A stretch of 64,000 bases of DNA from Rapana venosa (lineage: Eukaryota; Mollusca; Gastropoda; Neogastropoda; Muricidae): the NCBI GenBank assembly GCA_028751875.1, contig CM054141.1, forward strand, positions 67,910,351-67,974,350, in the 5' to 3' direction. The notes below the pieces were generated by a model that was not told where the DNA came from, searched no databases, and was given only the letters and a program-made list of their open reading frames with translations. The position numbers and the translations under genes are program-made. Below, one piece after another: positions 37,259 to 50,973 of the stretch. How positions within the stretch are numbered: the first letter of the stretch is position 1; every line of letters starts with the position of its first letter.

Positions 37259-40200
37259 TGTTTGTATGTGTGTGTTTGTGTGTGTGTTTGTGTGTTCTAT
37301 AGTTTAACGTCCTTCCACTAAATAGTGATATGAGAGCGTGTGTATGTGTTTGTGTGTGTGTGTATTTGTGTGTGTGTGTGTTTGTGTGTCTGTGTCTGTG
37401 TGTGTGTGCATATGTGTGTTATATTTTGTGTGTGCTTCTGCTTGTAGATTCATATTTTAAATTTAAATTTTATTTTATTCTTTTATATCGAGGATAATGT
37501 AATACGCACATATGTGCTTTTTTACCCCCAGTCGCCGTGTGTATGCGGTTTTGAGAATTCTGTCATCTGTTCCCACCGGCACACAATGGCTTTCTCTTAC
37601 GAAAAGCGTGCGCAAGATGTTCTGCGTGCGTTCGCACACGGGGCCTCAGTTTATAGTCTCATCCGAAGGACTTTTTGGGGAGAGCGGAGTCTGCACTGAT
37701 GTTAACTCCAGGGGAAAATACCCCCTTGAACGGGAATCGAACCCGGGTTGTCAGATTGCCAGCGCAATGTTCTGACCACTAGGCTATCCCGTCCCCCATC
37801 CACTGTACATGTAGCTCTGCTCCCTCCTCCTCCCGCCACCTGTTCAGTCTTCCTCCTCCCCAGCTCTGCCATCACACCCTACGGCTGTAGCCATCTTTAT
37901 GAGGTCCACGAATCGTAAATCAGTTCATTTGTTTATTCAGTCATTCGTGGGGCAGATGGCCTAGTGGGTGAAGCTTCGCGTTCGTGAACTGACGGCCCGG
38001 GTCGAGCCACCACCAAGACGCCCGCTCGAGGGGATTTGTCCCCTGGAGTTAACACCAGTACCGACTCCACTCTTCTGAAAATCCTTCGGATGAGATTGTG
38101 AACTAAAGTCCCGTGTGCAGAACATCTTGCGCATACGTTAAAACTTGTTACGCCTTTCGGAAGAGTAGGCCGTAGCATACCTGTTAGGAACGAATGACAA
38201 AAGTTAAAAAACCCAAACTGCATGAATACTGGTGTCCTGTCTAGACACCATCCCCGAACTCGGAATGCGACTACCTTAATTTTAGGCAACTGCCCCCCCC
38301 CCCCCCCCACCCCACCCTTCCCAAACCGATCACACACTCAAAATCTCACCATTGTCGAACCTCGGAGCTCTAGCCAAAGAACGAAAAATCATTCATTCAT
38401 TCATTCATGCATTCATTCATTCATTCATTCATTCATTCATTCATTCATTCATTCATTCATTCATTCATTCATTCATGCATTCATTCATGCATTCATTCAT
38501 TCATTCATTCATTCATTCATTCATTCATTCATTCATTCATTCATTCATTCACTCATTCATTCACTCATTCACTCACTCACTCACTCATTCATGCATCCAT
38601 TCATTCATTCATGCATGCATTCATTCATTCATTCATTCATGCATGCATTCATTCATGCATTCATTCATGCATCATTCATTCATGCATTCATTCATTCATT
38701 CATTCATTCATTCATTCATTCATTCACGCCGAAGTGGGATACGCTGGGCCTGACTTCTACACACACTTCACGGTGGCGCAACGCAGTTCTGATAGACTAC
38801 AATAGTTGTTGTCTGAGCATTCGACGAAGAATAATTAATTCATTCATTCATCCATCCATCCATCCATCCACTCATTCATCAACCCATCCACTCATCCATC
38901 CATCCACCCACTCATCCATCAACCCATCCATCCATCCACTCATCCATAAACCCATCCACTCATCCATCCATCCACTCATCCATCAACCCATGCATCCATC
39001 CACTCATCCACTCATCCATCCATTCATCCACCCACCCATCCACTCACCCACTCATCCATCAACCCATCCATCCATTCATCCATTCATCCATCCACCGATC
39101 CACTCATCCATCCATTCATCCATCAACCCATCCACCAACTCCTCCATCCACCCACTCATCCATCAACCTATCCATCCACTCATCCATCAACCTATCCATC
39201 CACTCATCCATCAACTATCCATCCACTCATCCATCAACCCATCCCACTCATCCATCAACCCATCCACTCATCCATCAACCCATCCACTCATCCATCAACC
39301 CATCCACTCATCCATCAACCCATCCATCAACCCATCCCCTCATACATCAACTCATCCATCCATCCACTCATCCATCAACCCATCCATCCACCCACCCACC
39401 TACCCAGGCACTCACCTCAACAGGCACGTGGATCTTGTGCAGCAGGAGCTTGGAGGTGTCGTTGAGCAGCACAGAACGCTGGTGCTGCTTGTGGTCGGCA
39501 GCCGAGGCCCAGTGCACCGACACGTTGACAGGCGTGAACTTGGGCTGGTACAGCCTGCTGGCAACCTTGGCCAGGCCTTGCAGGGCCAGCACCGTGTCCT
39601 GAAGTCCGCTTCAACGCGTTAACACCATAACAACAACCATAACAGCAGCACCACCACCACCACCAGCAGCAGCAGCAGCAGTAACGACAATAATAAAACG
39701 ACAAACAAACAAAGGCGACGACGACGAAGTTGATTTTCGCAAATACGGTTATGGTACTATATAGGCCTAATCCTTTCTGTGAACTTCATCATGTCGCAGG
39801 TTTGTGATAAATCACTTTGACTAGACTCCGCGCGCGCGCACAACCACACAGCATACACACGTAACACACACACACACACACACGACCTCGACCCCCCCCC
39901 CCCCCCCCATCCCCCAACACACACACACGTACGCACACACACACACACACTCACTCCCCCCCACCCCAACCCACTTACCAAACTTCCACCACCCACCAAC
40001 CCCTTCCTCCCCAGCCCCCACCACCCACCCACCTCACCCCCCCAGAACCCACTCTCACCCCCCCCACCCCCATCCCTACACCCCCCCCCCCCCACCCCAC
40101 CACCACCATCCCACCCCTTACCCCGACCTAACCTCTCACCTGAGTGGAGATAAATCCCCCCTGAGGGCCTCTCTGCTGTGTCAGCCAGCGGATGACCGGG

Positions 40201-43176
40201 GTGGCTCCGGCGATGTCTTGTCTGTGCAGGAAGGTCAGCAGGGCGTAGGCGGTCATCTCGATGTTGATGGCATCCGTCTGGCGCTGCCAGTAAGCGTAGC
40301 GTCGCTGCTCCGGCCCCGGCCTCTCCCAGTGCACAGTGAACAGTTCTGAAAGATCGATCGATCGGTTGTTTGTTTGTTTGTTCTTCTGAGTGTAGGAAGA
40401 GGTTCGTAGTGCTGCTGTGTGGTGGTGTTTTGTGTAATAATAATAATGATAATAATAATAATGATAATAATAATAATAATAATAATGTAAGGAATTTATA
40501 TAGCGCTGAGTCTTGTAAAGCAACAAATCAAAGCAAGCATCCCCCCCTTCCCCGTCAGTCTCGTAGTAAGACTGTGCAGTTGCGCTCTAGGTGTTTTAAT
40601 ACTCCAGAGCGCAAAGCCTGGGTGAGTCAGTATGGAGGGCAAGCTGTTACCCATGCAGCAGACTACCCTCTCCTCTTCACGTCGCTGAATTGGTCCATTG
40701 GAAAGGTAATCGTCGATACACATGGTTCCAGTGCCGTCGCATGAGTTGCCAGAACGATGCTGTATACAGCTCCTAAGATCCGACCGACCTCCGGGATGGT
40801 GTCTAAACACGACACCTGTGTGCATGCTGGGTTGTTGGGTTTTTTTTTAATACTTTTGTCATCCGCTCCTACCGGCACACAATGGCCTACTCTTCCGAAA
40901 AGCGGAAGGGTTTTTTAACGTGTTCGCAACATGTTCTGCATGCATTCGCAGACGGAGCCTCGGTTTATAGTCCCATCCGAAGGAATATGTGTGGTACATG
41001 GTGTGTGGTGTGTCAGATCATGTGCTGTGTGCACAGAGGGGTATAATGATGTGTTGATTTTGTATTCTGCTGCAAGTTGTAAGGTTTTTTGATGATATGT
41101 ATGTGGTTTATTTTCTTTTGTCTTTTATTTGATGTGTAATCCTTTTGCTCGTAACCCACATGAATTTCTCTGATTGTTTGAGATGATTAAGTATTTCATT
41201 TTGAGTGTGAGTTTGAGTGTAGTGTAGTGTAGTGTGATGTAGTGTAGTGTATTGTAGTGTGATGTAGTGTGATGTAGTGTAGTGTAGTGTGATGTAGTGT
41301 GATGTAGTGTAGTGTGATGTAGTGTGATGTAGTGTAGTGTAGTGTGATGTAGTGTAGTGTAGTGTAGTGTGGTGTACTGTAGTGTAGTGTGATGCTGTGT
41401 GGTGTGGTGTGGTGTGGTGTACTGTTGAATGCTCAACAAAAACTCTCTATCGCCACTGTGGTCGGTAGGGGCTCCTCGCCATGCCGCCAGGTTTTGCCAT
41501 CTTCCTCTGCCTCTGCTGAGTTGTACGATCTCCTGTAGCCCTCCTCCCAGACCACAGATCTCAGTGACGTTGCTAATGCAGAATGTTGGTGGTCTGCCTC
41601 TTTTCCTTCTGCCCATAACCTTACCCTGGAGAACTGTCGTCATCAGATTTGTCTACAGTGTGTTTCTGTTTGCATGACCAAAGTATCTCAGTCTGCGCTT
41701 ATTAATTTCAGCCAGCATTTGTATTTACACTGAGAGTTCATCAAGAAGGCTTTCGTTTGTTCTCCTATCTGACTACTTGACTCTTACAAGTCGCCTGTAG
41801 AACAACATTTCGGCTGCATTTATGTCTACTCTTTCCAATTTTTGCAGTATCCAGGCTTCTGACCCATACAGCAACGCAGGTGAGATTAATGTTCTGACAA
41901 TAATAATTGTGAGATGTTTAGAAATTTCCGAATGTTGTTTAACTGAATTGCATCTTTTGCTTGGCCATACTGATTGTAGCACTGACGTCTTGCACACAGG
42001 AGCCATTACTCTCTTTCACAGAGCCATAACATTGAAGTCTTTGAACGTATTCCATGTCTCTTCCGTTGATGTTGATATTCTGAGGGGTGACTGTGCCATT
42101 AACGTACACCACTCTTGGTCTTTTTGGCAATTAACTTAAGGCCAGCAGAGTTGCCCTCTGCATCGGCTCTGTATACAATTCTTCTCATGCTTGTGATATT
42201 ATTGGCCATGAGTGCTGTGTAAAAAAAAAAATTCATTCCCAAAGTCGGAATGTGGTTACCTTAATGTGGGCAAAAAACAGCCCCATACGCAAAATCTCAC
42301 TATTGGTGAACATTGGAGATCTAGCCGAGGATCAATTTTTTTTTTTTTTTGGGGGGGGGGGGGGGGGGGTTGGGGGAATAACATTCAGTCAGAGAAGGAA
42401 CTACGCGGCACTCACCTCTCTTGGATATCTTCATAAGCATATCGAAAGCCATGAAGGCCTTGACACTGTACGTAAGGTGAAGGGCATAGGTGACAATGGC
42501 AAGGTCATAGGAGTCGCTCAGAGAGGTCAAGCTTTTTTCCAAGTACTCCCGACCTTTTAGAATGGCTTTATTCATCTGAAACAGCCATGACAATGTCCGG
42601 GTATTGTACTGTTGTTGTTGTGTTGCTGTTGTTGTTGCGTTGTGTTGTACAACCTCTAGTTATGGTTTTTTTCTATCTGGGAGAGCAAGGACAATGTCTT
42701 TGGTGTTGTGTTGTTGTTGTGTTGTTGTGATATGTTTAACGACTTCTAATGATGGTATTTTCCATCTGGGAGAGCAAGGGCAATGTCTGGGGTATAATGT
42801 CGTGATGTGTTGTATTTATTGTGTTGTATTGCATTGTGTCGTACGGTATTGTATTGTAAACCTCTCGCGATGGCCTTGCCTGCCCGAGGCAGCGAGGTCA
42901 GTGTCTGGATGTTATGTTGTCTTGTTGCATTGAGTTGTATTGTATTATATTGCAATGTGTTGTACTGTACTGCATTGTACTGTACTGCATTGCACTGCGC
43001 TTTATTGTATTGTCTTTGATTGTATTGCACGACCTCTTACGATGGGATGAGGTCAATACTTGGATGTTGTGTTGTAGCAGGCTGTGTTGTATTATATTGT
43101 TTTGTATAGTACGCCCTCTGACGTTAACCTTCTTCATCTGGGAGAGCGTTTACAATGTGTGCGTGTTGTCTTATAG

Positions 43177-43210
<34 letters not shown>

Positions 43211-43975
43211 TAAAAATACAAAACTCACACCACAACAAGAAGAAGATGAAGATCGTATCTAAAAGATAGAAAAGCACCCCCATCCCCAACACACTTTAAG
43301 AAGCAACACCTACGTTTTGGAAATGTTCTCCTCTCTGACAAAATATCCCGGAAAATTACCTAGGCATTCTTAACAAAGACATGCAAACACATAATCATTA
43401 ACGTATACGCAGCACACACAACCGATGTATTCTAAATGCCAGTGCACACTCTCACGCTTTACCCGGTTTGTGTTATCGTCCGACATGTTTTTCTTGTAAG
43501 CCGTGTGGTTGGCTTCAGCAAGGGCGATAAGCACGTAGGCGGTGAGTGCTTCCCCGTTGCCAGACCCTCCCTGTGGAAGACAGAAGAAGCGCTTTGATTG
43601 GATTGCTTTACAAGATTCGGCGCTCTGAAAATTCCATTATTTTCTTTGTATTATATCATAATGATGAAATAGACCCACAATATGATAACAGATACAGCAA
43701 AATGATAACAAGAAATTTCGGTGATAGTCATAGTTTTTTGTGTGTGAAGTAAACAAATAAAAACCGTTTGCAGTACTGCTTTACTAATTTGCCAAAGCTG
43801 TAAACAATTAGTAAACTACAGATAATGCGAAAATTCTAGAGTGTCAGGAACCGCCCCCCCTTCCCCCCAAACTTTTCGGTATTTATTCCTTAAATGATAA
43901 TTTAAAAACTTGAAAATGCATAATTATATATGAAACAATTCCAACACATTCTTCTTCTTCTTCTTCGTAGCGTTT

Positions 43976-44032
<57 letters not shown>

Positions 44033-47000
44033 AATCTCTCCCAGACAAGTCATAAGTAATGATAAAAAACCTACAACCAAAAACAGACTATTAAACAGAC
44101 TACCTACTTTATTGATTTTTTTCCTAAACAGTCTAGTCACTGATGTCTTCTAAGATGAAAAAAACCCTATTACTATTAATTAGGAAGTATCAAAGAACAA
44201 TGGCAGTGGGTTTGGAAAACATTTTTTTTAAGTGTATCGTTTTGAGAGAGAGAGAGATTCATTTCTCAGATATTTCTTGACTCATTTCATCTTTAGGTTA
44301 ATCGTCTACAGAATCCACTTAATCAATCATTCTGTTGATTAATCTGCACATCATTATATCATTTTACCTAAACATTACATTCTTAACATTGATCTTTTTC
44401 TCATATACTTATCCACAAGTCTGCGTGCACCCTCTCCCCTCACACACATGCATGCGTGCGCACAAGCGCGTACACACACAAACACATTGTCTCATTCACA
44501 CTCATAAACACACACTCCTCAACATCCCCCTTCCCATACACACATAATCTGACCACCATCACACACACAATCTGAACCCTTCTTCCCCACATACAAGTCA
44601 ATTAAAGAACACACACACATACACAATCTGACCACATAACAAACTATACACCACACACACGTTTACACACAAACACAAAACACACACACACACACCCTCC
44701 TCCTTCTCCACAACACAGCTCCAAACCACACACACTACATCACACACACAACAACAACAAATACAAAGACAATCACACAACCCAGACTCACACACACTCA
44801 CACACACACACACACACTCACACGCACACACACACTCACACACACACACACTCACACTCACACACACACACTCACACACACATACACCCCACCCAACCAC
44901 CCCCACACACACTCACACACACTCACACACACACACACTCACTCACACACACACCCTCACACTCACACACTCACACACACTCACACACTCACACACCCAC
45001 ACTCACACACACACTCACACCCACACACACTCACACTCACACACACACACTCATACACATACATACTCACACACCCACACACACACTCACGCACTCACAC
45101 ACACACACTCACTCACACACACGTCCCCATACACCCACACACACTCACATTCACACACACACACTCACACATCTTGCGCACACGTTAAATCCTGTTCCGC
45201 TTTTCGTAAGAGTAGGCCATTGTGTGCCGGTGGAAACAGATGACAGAATTTACAAAACAGCATACACACGGGGACAGGAAGTAAAAAAGCATTATGTGCT
45301 TATTCTATTATCCTCGATATAAAAGAATTTTTTAAAAAACAACCCACACACACCCATGCACACGCACACACCCACACACTTACTCATCCCCCACACCCCC
45401 ACCCCCACCCCCCACACACACTCACCCCCCCCCACACACACACACTCACCCCCACACCCACCCACACCACCACCACCACCATCCCCCCCCCCCCCCCCAC
45501 ACCACACACACCCACCCAAGTCGCCTGCCCACCTGCATGTTCTTGTTGAAGACTTTGCCGGGCTCGTGGAAGGATCCGTTGGGGAGCTGCTGGCCGACCA
45601 TCCAGCTGATGGACTGGTGCACCAGCCGGGGCTCCACGCTGATGACCTCCCCTTCCAGAGCCCGGGCCTGCACCAGGCACTTGGTGACGAAGGCCGTCAG
45701 CCTGCACGTGAGGAGTGTAGTGTAGTGTAGTGTAGTGTAGTGTAGTGTGGTGTAGTGTAGTGTAGTGTAGTGTAGTGTAGTGTAGTGTAGTGTAGTGTGG
45801 TGTGGTGTAGTGTAGTGTAGTGTAGTGTAGTGTAGTGTAGTGTAGTGTAGAGTAGTGTAGTGTAGTGTAGTGTAGAGTAGTGTAGTGTAGTGTAGTGTAG
45901 TGTAGTGTAAAATAGAGGAGAGGAGAGCAGAGGAGAGGAGAGCAGAGGAGAGGAGAGGAGAGGAGAGCAGAGGAGAGGAGAGGAGAGCAGAGGAGAGGAG
46001 AGCAGAGCAGAGGAGAGGAGAGGAGAGGAGAGCAGAGGAGAGTGTAGTAGAGGAGAGCAGAGGAGAGTGTAGTAGAGGAGAGCAGAGGAGAGTGTAGTAG
46101 AGGAGAGCAGAGGAGAGGAGAGGAGAGCAGAGGAGAGGAGAGCAGAGCAGAGGAGAGGAGAGCAGAGGAGAGGAGAGGAGAGCAGAGGAGAGGAGAGCAG
46201 AGCAGAGGAGAGCAGAGGAGAGGAGAGCAGAGGAGAGCAGAGGAGAGGAGAGCAGAGGAGAGCAGAGGAGAGGAGAGGAGAGCAGAGGAGAGGAGAGGAG
46301 AGGAGAGGAGAGGAGTAGAGTAGAGGAGAGGAGAGTGGAGTGGAGTAGAGGAGAGGAGGGGAGAGTGGAGTGGAGTAGAGGAGAGGAGAGGAGAGCAGAG
46401 GAGAGGAGAGGAGAGGAGAGGAGAGGAGAGGAGAGGAGAGGAGAGGAGAACAGAGGAGAGGAGAGGAGAGGAGAGGAGAGCAGAGGAGAGGAGAGGAGAG
46501 GAGAGTGGAGTGGAGTAGAGTAGAGGAGAGGAGAGTGGAGTGGAGTAGAGGAGAGGAGAGGAGAACAGAGGAGAGGAGAGCAGAGGAGAGGAGAGGAGAG
46601 GAGAGGAGAGGAGAGCAGAGGAGAGGAGAGGAGAGGAGAGGAGAGGAGAGAGAGAGCAGAGGAGAGGAGAGCAGAGGAGAGGAGAGGAGAGGAGAGCAGA
46701 GGAGAGGAGAGCAGAGGAGAGTGTAGTGGAGTAGAGTGTGGTAGAGGAGAGGAGAGTGCAGTGTAGTGTAGTGTAGTGTAGTGTAGTGTAGTGTAGTGTA
46801 GTGTAGTGTAGTAGAGGAGAGGAGAGTGTAGTGTAGTGTAGTGTAGTGTAGTGTAGTGTGGTGTGGTGTGGTGTGGTGTGGTGTGGTGTAGTGTAGTGTA
46901 GTGTAGTAGAGGAGAGGAGAGTGTAGTGTAGTGTAGTGTAGTGTAGTGTAGTGTAGTAGAGGAGGAGAGGAGATGTAGTGTAGTGTAGTGTTATGTTAGT

Positions 47001-50000
47001 GTGGTTGTGGTGTGGTGTGTGTGGTGTGGTGTAGTGTGGTTGTGGTGTGTGGTGTGGTGTGGTTGTAGTGTGTGTGTGGTGTGTGTGTGTGTGGTGTGTG
47101 GTGTGGTGTTGTGTGTGTGTGTAGTGTAGTGTAGTGTAGTGGGTGTGGTTGTGGTGTGAGTGTGTGGTGGTGGTGTAGTGGGGTTGTGGTTGTGGTGTGT
47201 GTTGTGGTGTGGTGTGGTGTGGTGTAGTGTAGGTGTAGTGTAGTGGAGTGTTGGTGTTGTGTGGTGTAGAGTAGTGTATAGTGTGGTGTAGTGTAGTGTG
47301 GTGTAGTGTTAGTGTAGTGTAGTGTGTAGTGTAGTGTGGTGTAGTGTAGTGTAGTGTGGTGGAGTGTAGTGTTAGTGTGGTGTGGTGTGTGTGTGGTGTG
47401 GTGTGGTGTGGTGTAGTGTAGTGTAGTTGTAGTGGAGTGTTGTGTTGTGTGGTGTGGTGTGGTGTGGTGTAGTATAGTGTAGTGTAGAGTAGTGTATGTA
47501 GTGAGTGGAGTGTAGTGTAGTGTAGTGGAGTGGAGTGGAGTGGAGTGGAGTGTAGTGGAGTGGAGTGTAGTGTAGTGTAGTGTGTGTGTGTGGTGTGGTG
47601 TGGTTGTGGTGTAGTGTAGTGTAGTGGAGTGTTGTATTGTGTAGTGTAGTGTAGTGTGGTGTGTGTGTGGTGTGGTGTGTGTGGTGTGTGTGGCGTAGTG
47701 TAAGTGTAGTGTAGTGTGTGTGGAGTGTAGTGTAGTGTGTATAGTGTAGTGTAGAGTATTGTGTAGTGTAGTGGAGTGGAGTGGAGTGGAGTGGAGTGGA
47801 GTGGTGAGTGGAGTGTGTGAGTGTGGTGTGTGTGTGTGGTGGGTGTGGTGGGGTGTGGTGTGGTGTGGTGTAGTGTAGTGTGTGGGTATGTTGTGTAGTG
47901 TAGTTGTGGTGTGGTGTATGTGTGTTAGGTAGTGTGTGTGTAGTAGTGTAGTAGTAGTGGAGTGTGTGTTGTGTAGGTGTGGTGTGGTGTGGTGTGGTGT
48001 GGTGTAGTTGGTAGTGTAGTGAGGAGTAGTGTTGTGTAGTGTAGTGTGGTAGTGGTGTAGGTGTGTGTGGTGTGTAGTGTTGGTGTAGTGATGTAGTTAT
48101 GTAGTGGAGTGTGTGTTGTGTGTGTATGTGTAGTGTGTTGGGGGTGTGTGTGGTGTGGTGTAGTGTGTGGTGTGTGTGTGTGTGGTGTAGTGTAGTGTGG
48201 TGTAGTTAGAGTAGTAGTGTATATTATAGTATGTAGTAGTAGATTAGTGGTATTAGTGTAGAGAGAGTGAGTAGAGTAAGTTAGGTAGTGTGTGTAGAGT
48301 AGAGTAGGTTGTGTGGTGTGTGGTGTGTGTGTGTGTGTGTAGTGTAGTGTAGTGTAGTGTAGTATAGTGTAGAGTAGTAGTAGTTGTAGTGTAGAGTAGT
48401 GTGAGTAGTGTAGTGTAGGTAGAGTAAGTAGAGTTTGTGTAGTGTGGTAGTAGGTGTAGAGTAGAGTTAGTAGTTGGGTGGAGTGGAGTGTGGTATGTAG
48501 TGTAGTGTAGTGTAGTGTAGTGTAGTGTAGTGTAGTGTAGGTAGTGTAGTGTAGTGTAGTGTAGGTAGTGTAGTGTAGAGTGAGTATTTATGTTAAAGTT
48601 AGTGTATTATATATTTAAGCAGTCAGATTCTAGGTGAAATTGGGCTGCCTCCGGTGGAGATGTAGGCAGTGCCACAGAGTAGCGCCACCCAATTTAGTAT
48701 AGAGTAGAGTAGTGTAGTGTAGTGTGGTTGAGTGTGGTGTAGTGTGGTGTGTGGAGTGGAGGTAGTGTATTGTAGTGTAGTGTAGTGTAGTGTAGTGTTG
48801 GTATAGTGAGTTGTATAGTGTAGTAGTTAGTGTAGTGGTGTGTAATGTAGTGTAGTGTAGTGTAGTGTAGTGTATGTAATTAGTGTAGTGTAGTGTATGT
48901 AGTGTAGTGTAGTGTAGTGTGGTGTGTGTAGTGTAGTGTGGTGTGGTGTGTGTTGTGTAGTGTAGTGTAGTGTAGGTAGTGTGTGTGTAGTGTAGTGTGG
49001 TGTTGTGTAGTGTAGTGTAGTGTGTGTAGTGTAGTGTAGTGTAGTGTAGTGTAGTGTGGTGTGGTGTGATGTAGTGTTGTGTAGTGTAGTGTAGTGTAGG
49101 TAGTGTAGGAGTGTAGTGTGTGCAGTGTAGTGTAGTGAGGTGGTATGGTGTAGTTAGTGTAGTGTAGTGTGTGTTGTGTAGTGTAGTGTAGTTGTAGTGT
49201 AGTGTAGTGTAGTGTAGTGTAGTGTGTGTGGTGTGTGTAGTGTAGTGTAGGGTATGTAGGAAATGTAGTGTAGTGCAGTGTAGTGTAGTGAGGTGTGGTA
49301 TGGTGTGGTGTAGTGTATGTAGGTAGTGTAGTGTAGTGTGGTGTGTGTGGTGTAGTGAAGTGTAGGTTAGGGTAGTGTAGGGAAGTGTAGTGTATGTGTG
49401 TGTTGTGTAGTGTAGTGTGGTGTGGTGTAGTGTAGTGTAGTGTAGTGTAGTGTAGTGTAGTGTAGTGTAGTGTGGTGTGGTGTGGTGTAGTGTAGTGTAG
49501 TGTAGTGTAGGGTAGTGTAGGGAAGTGTAGTGTAGTGCAGTGTAGTGTAGTGAGGTGTGGTATGGTGTAGTGTAGTGTAGTGTAGTGTAGTGTAGTGCAG
49601 TGTACTGTAATGTAGTGTAATGTAATGTAGTGTAGAAATTCGGGCTGTTTTTCCTGGGAAGACCGCGTCGCCACAAGAGCAGCACCATGTACTTGAATAC
49701 TAAAACCAACAACTGCCTGCATGCGTGCTTGTTTGCCGTTCCGAGATGTTTGCAAATGCATCCGTTTATCAGCCGCGTTCCGACTTGGAACCTTTATGTC
49801 TAAACATGACATCAGTAAACAGGGTTTTTTTTGTTTGTCTAAAATATTTTTCTCATCCGCTCTTACCAGCGCGAATGGCCTACTCTTCTGTGGTGCGAAT
49901 GAGGTTTTACGTACCACATGCTGCCGGAATCGGTACGGTTGGGCCGTTCTCCGAAAGCGCTGTAGGAGCCGTCCTTGTGTTTGTACTTCAGCTGTTTCTG

Positions 50001-50683
50001 GTAACCTGCCAATGCACACACAGACAGGGGGAAATACAGCATGACATGGTGAGCTTTTTTCTGATAGAAACTTCTGACTGTCTGTCTGTCTGTCTGAACG
50101 TCTGTCTGTCTGTCTGTCAATCTCTTTCACACAGGCGCGCAAGCACACACACACATGCGGGAAGATAAAAAAACAAACATGACTTTTAAAAACACAAACT
50201 TTGAGACCCCCCCCCCCCAACACACACACACACAAAAAAACAAAACTAAACTAAACAAAAAGTCCAAAACACACACACAACAAACACAAAACATAACACA
50301 CACAGACAAAACACACACAAACTACAACACAACAACACACACACAACATGCACAAAACAATACACACACACAAAACACAAACACACACAAACATACACAA
50401 AACATAACACACACACAAAACACAACACACACACAACATACACAAAACACAACACACACACAAAACACAACACACACAACACCACTCTCTCACAACACCC
50501 CACCCTACACACACACACAACACACACACACCCATCTCCCCCTCACCCCCCCCCCCCCACACACTTACAAACTTACAGACCTGTCTAAGTCTTCAACAAC
50601 CCCTCCCCCACCCCACCCCCACCCCCACCCCACCCCACCCCACCCCCTCCGCCAACAAAACAACCACACACACACACACACAA

Positions 50684-50726
<43 letters not shown>

Positions 50727-50784
50727 ACACCCCACACACACACACACACACACACACGATGATGAATAGACGTTAAACTGAAGA

Positions 50785-50863
<79 letters not shown>

Positions 50864-50940
50864 ACTGTGAATAGACGTTAAACTGAAGATCACACACACA
50901 CACACACACACACCCCACACCCCCACACACACACACACAC

Positions 50941-50973
<33 letters not shown>

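Noticed and set aside
38222..39622. 466-codon plus-strand frame rich in HSFIHSFI
   Set aside because: (ATTC)n/(CATC)n translation; the real exon at 39416-39598 is on the opposite strand.
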